Source: Vibrio sp. ED004
GTDB taxonomy: Bacteria; Pseudomonadota; Gammaproteobacteria; Enterobacterales; Vibrionaceae
Reading direction: 5' to 3'
DNA length: 64,000 nt
Assembly (NCBI RefSeq): GCF_023206395.1
Contig: NZ_CP066150.1
Coordinates: 1,302,001-1,366,000 of the forward strand
The translations under genes were made by a program, and so were the position numbers. The notes under the pieces were generated by a model. It was given only the letters and a program-made list of their open reading frames with translations, ran no database searches and had not been told where the DNA came from. Shown here piece by piece: positions 63,051-64,000 of the stretch; the stretch's first letter is position 1; each line of letters starts with the position of its first letter.

Positions 63051-64000
63051 GGGCTGAAAACAAAAACGGTAGTAAGTGATATGGTTTAGTCGCCAAACAA
63101 AAATCATACACAAACTACCGTTTTCATGCCGAATCATACTTTCCTATCTTCATTCTGGGAAGGCTTTAAAATAGTAAAGTCTCACCAGACAGCATCACTT
63201 GTTACACTAACTCTTAAACCTAATTCTGAGGCTAAATGCCTTTGCGGTCTTGAAGCTGAGGCTATCCATGAGTATCAATGGCGTCATGTGAAAGAGGCCA
63301 TGTTGTTCAATGTTCCTGTTGAGCTTTCCGTTCAAACTCGAAGGATCAAGTGTCGTGACTGCGGCATAAAAACAGAGTTTCTATCTTGTTAGAGCCTTAT
63401 GCTCGTATAACGACGCGTCTAAAAAGCTATATAGAACAACTACTGCCTCTTCTTCCCATTAAGCATATCTCCCAGTTAACGAGCGTTCATTGGCACACCA
63501 TTAAAGAGATAGATAAACGTCGACTTCGCCAAGTGGTACCGTCAGTGAAATGGGAAGGGCTAAGGCAACTCGTCATGGACGAGTTCGCCATCTTTAAAGG
63601 GCACCGATATGCCACAGTCATCGCTGATGCTAAGACTCACCAAGTCATTTGGATAGGGTTAGGTCGTAGCCGCAAGGACATACGACCGTTTTTCGAGCAG
63701 TTAGGCAAGCATGGTAACAATATCGAAGCGGTCGCAATGGACATGAATACGGCTTTTGACCTTGAAGTTCAAGCGCACTGCCCGAATGCAAAAATCGTTT
63801 ACGACTTATTCCATGTTGTTGCTAAGTTCGGTCGTGAGGTGATGGATAGAGTCAGAGTCGACCAAGCTAACAAACTCAAGCAGGATAAAAAAGCGAGGCA
63901 ATGGGTGAAGCGCTCACGCTGGGTACTGCTGAAAAACAGAGGTAATTTAAATGCACGACAAGATAGCTATCTTACTGAAATATTGAATATCAATAAGGAC
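63051..64000 (+). mobile_element. ISL3-family insertion sequence, cut by the window end
   Basis: An ISL3-type transposase gene runs off the window. Upstream of it, AAAACGGTAGT and ACTACCGTTTT form an inverted pair (about 63066-63124). The element's left end is placed only approximately, just after the IS200/IS605 hairpin; the right end is not in the window. Confidence 0.7.
63126..64000 (+). pseudogene. ISL3-family transposase, frameshifted and incomplete
   Basis: The N-terminal zinc-finger-like part (CLCGLEA ... RRIKCRDCGIKTEF) is read from the ATG at 63126 and stops after 88 codons. Inserting one G near 63390 (TTGTTAG to TTGGTTAG) restores WLEPYARITTRLKSYIEQ and continues through the DDE-type catalytic region (LRQLVMDEFAIFKGHRYATV, GRSRKDIRPFFEQLG, AVAMDMNTAF, AKIVYDLFHVVAKF). 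The frame then stays open to the window edge. The break may be a sequencing error because the element is probably multicopy. Confidence 0.82.

Overview
The window reads as chromosomal DNA of a marine Vibrio, most likely of the Splendidus group; this is inferred from gene content and could not be checked by database search. The evidence is a Vibrio-type vxrABC signalling operon, a vibriolysin-like M4 protease, a secreted delta-class carbonic anhydrase, an RpoS-paralogue sigma factor and many sensor proteins, all in moderately AT-rich DNA. Presence of vxr genes suggests, but does not prove, the second chromosome.

Positions 1-11.4 kb are mostly single genes: a LysE-type exporter, delta-carbonic anhydrase, a small lipoprotein, a VOC protein with a possible 33-codon ORF in front of it, an M4 metalloprotease with chitin-binding tail, a tryptophanyl-tRNA synthetase, a nucleotidyltransferase-like protein, D-serine ammonia-lyase, an MFS exporter and an AraC regulator. 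The trpS gene has an unusual 5' region: a 17-residue leader peptide with two adjacent Trp codons, followed by mutually exclusive hairpins and a hairpin that hides the trpS ribosome binding site.

Positions 11.5-28.9 kb hold a PEBP protein, vxrABC with a GH101/129-like lipoprotein hydrolase, a LysR-controlled EmrAB-type efflux pair, a chemoreceptor-porin-binding-protein trio, a receiver-TPR protein with an HPt protein, and the extra sigma factor.

Positions 28.5-57.4 kb form one surface-adhesin locus. A giant cadherin-like/tandem-95 protein of about 6,180 residues (29105-47649, minus strand) is divergent from a compact six-gene operon (47839-56895) encoding its presumed type I secretion system. 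That operon is unusual. It has two different ABC half-transporters with strongly degraded nucleotide-binding motifs, an HlyD adaptor and a TolC protein, and it also carries a degenerate HPt-like protein (Lys in place of His) and a degenerate histidine kinase (Tyr in place of His) that keeps an intact receiver domain. Two small paralogous proteins (28556-28909 and 57005-57379) bracket the locus. The adhesin contains nine near-identical 864-bp units and is broken by three one-base indels inside them. Undoing these gives exactly 18,546 nt, so the breaks may be consensus errors.

Positions 57.6-62.4 kb encode a hybrid histidine kinase, a PstS-like binding protein and a porin, paralogous in content to the trio at 21.5-24.8 kb. 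The window ends in two adjacent insertion sequences, an IS200/IS605-like element and an ISL3-like element, each with a one-base frameshift in its transposase. All five frameshifts in the window lie in multicopy sequence.
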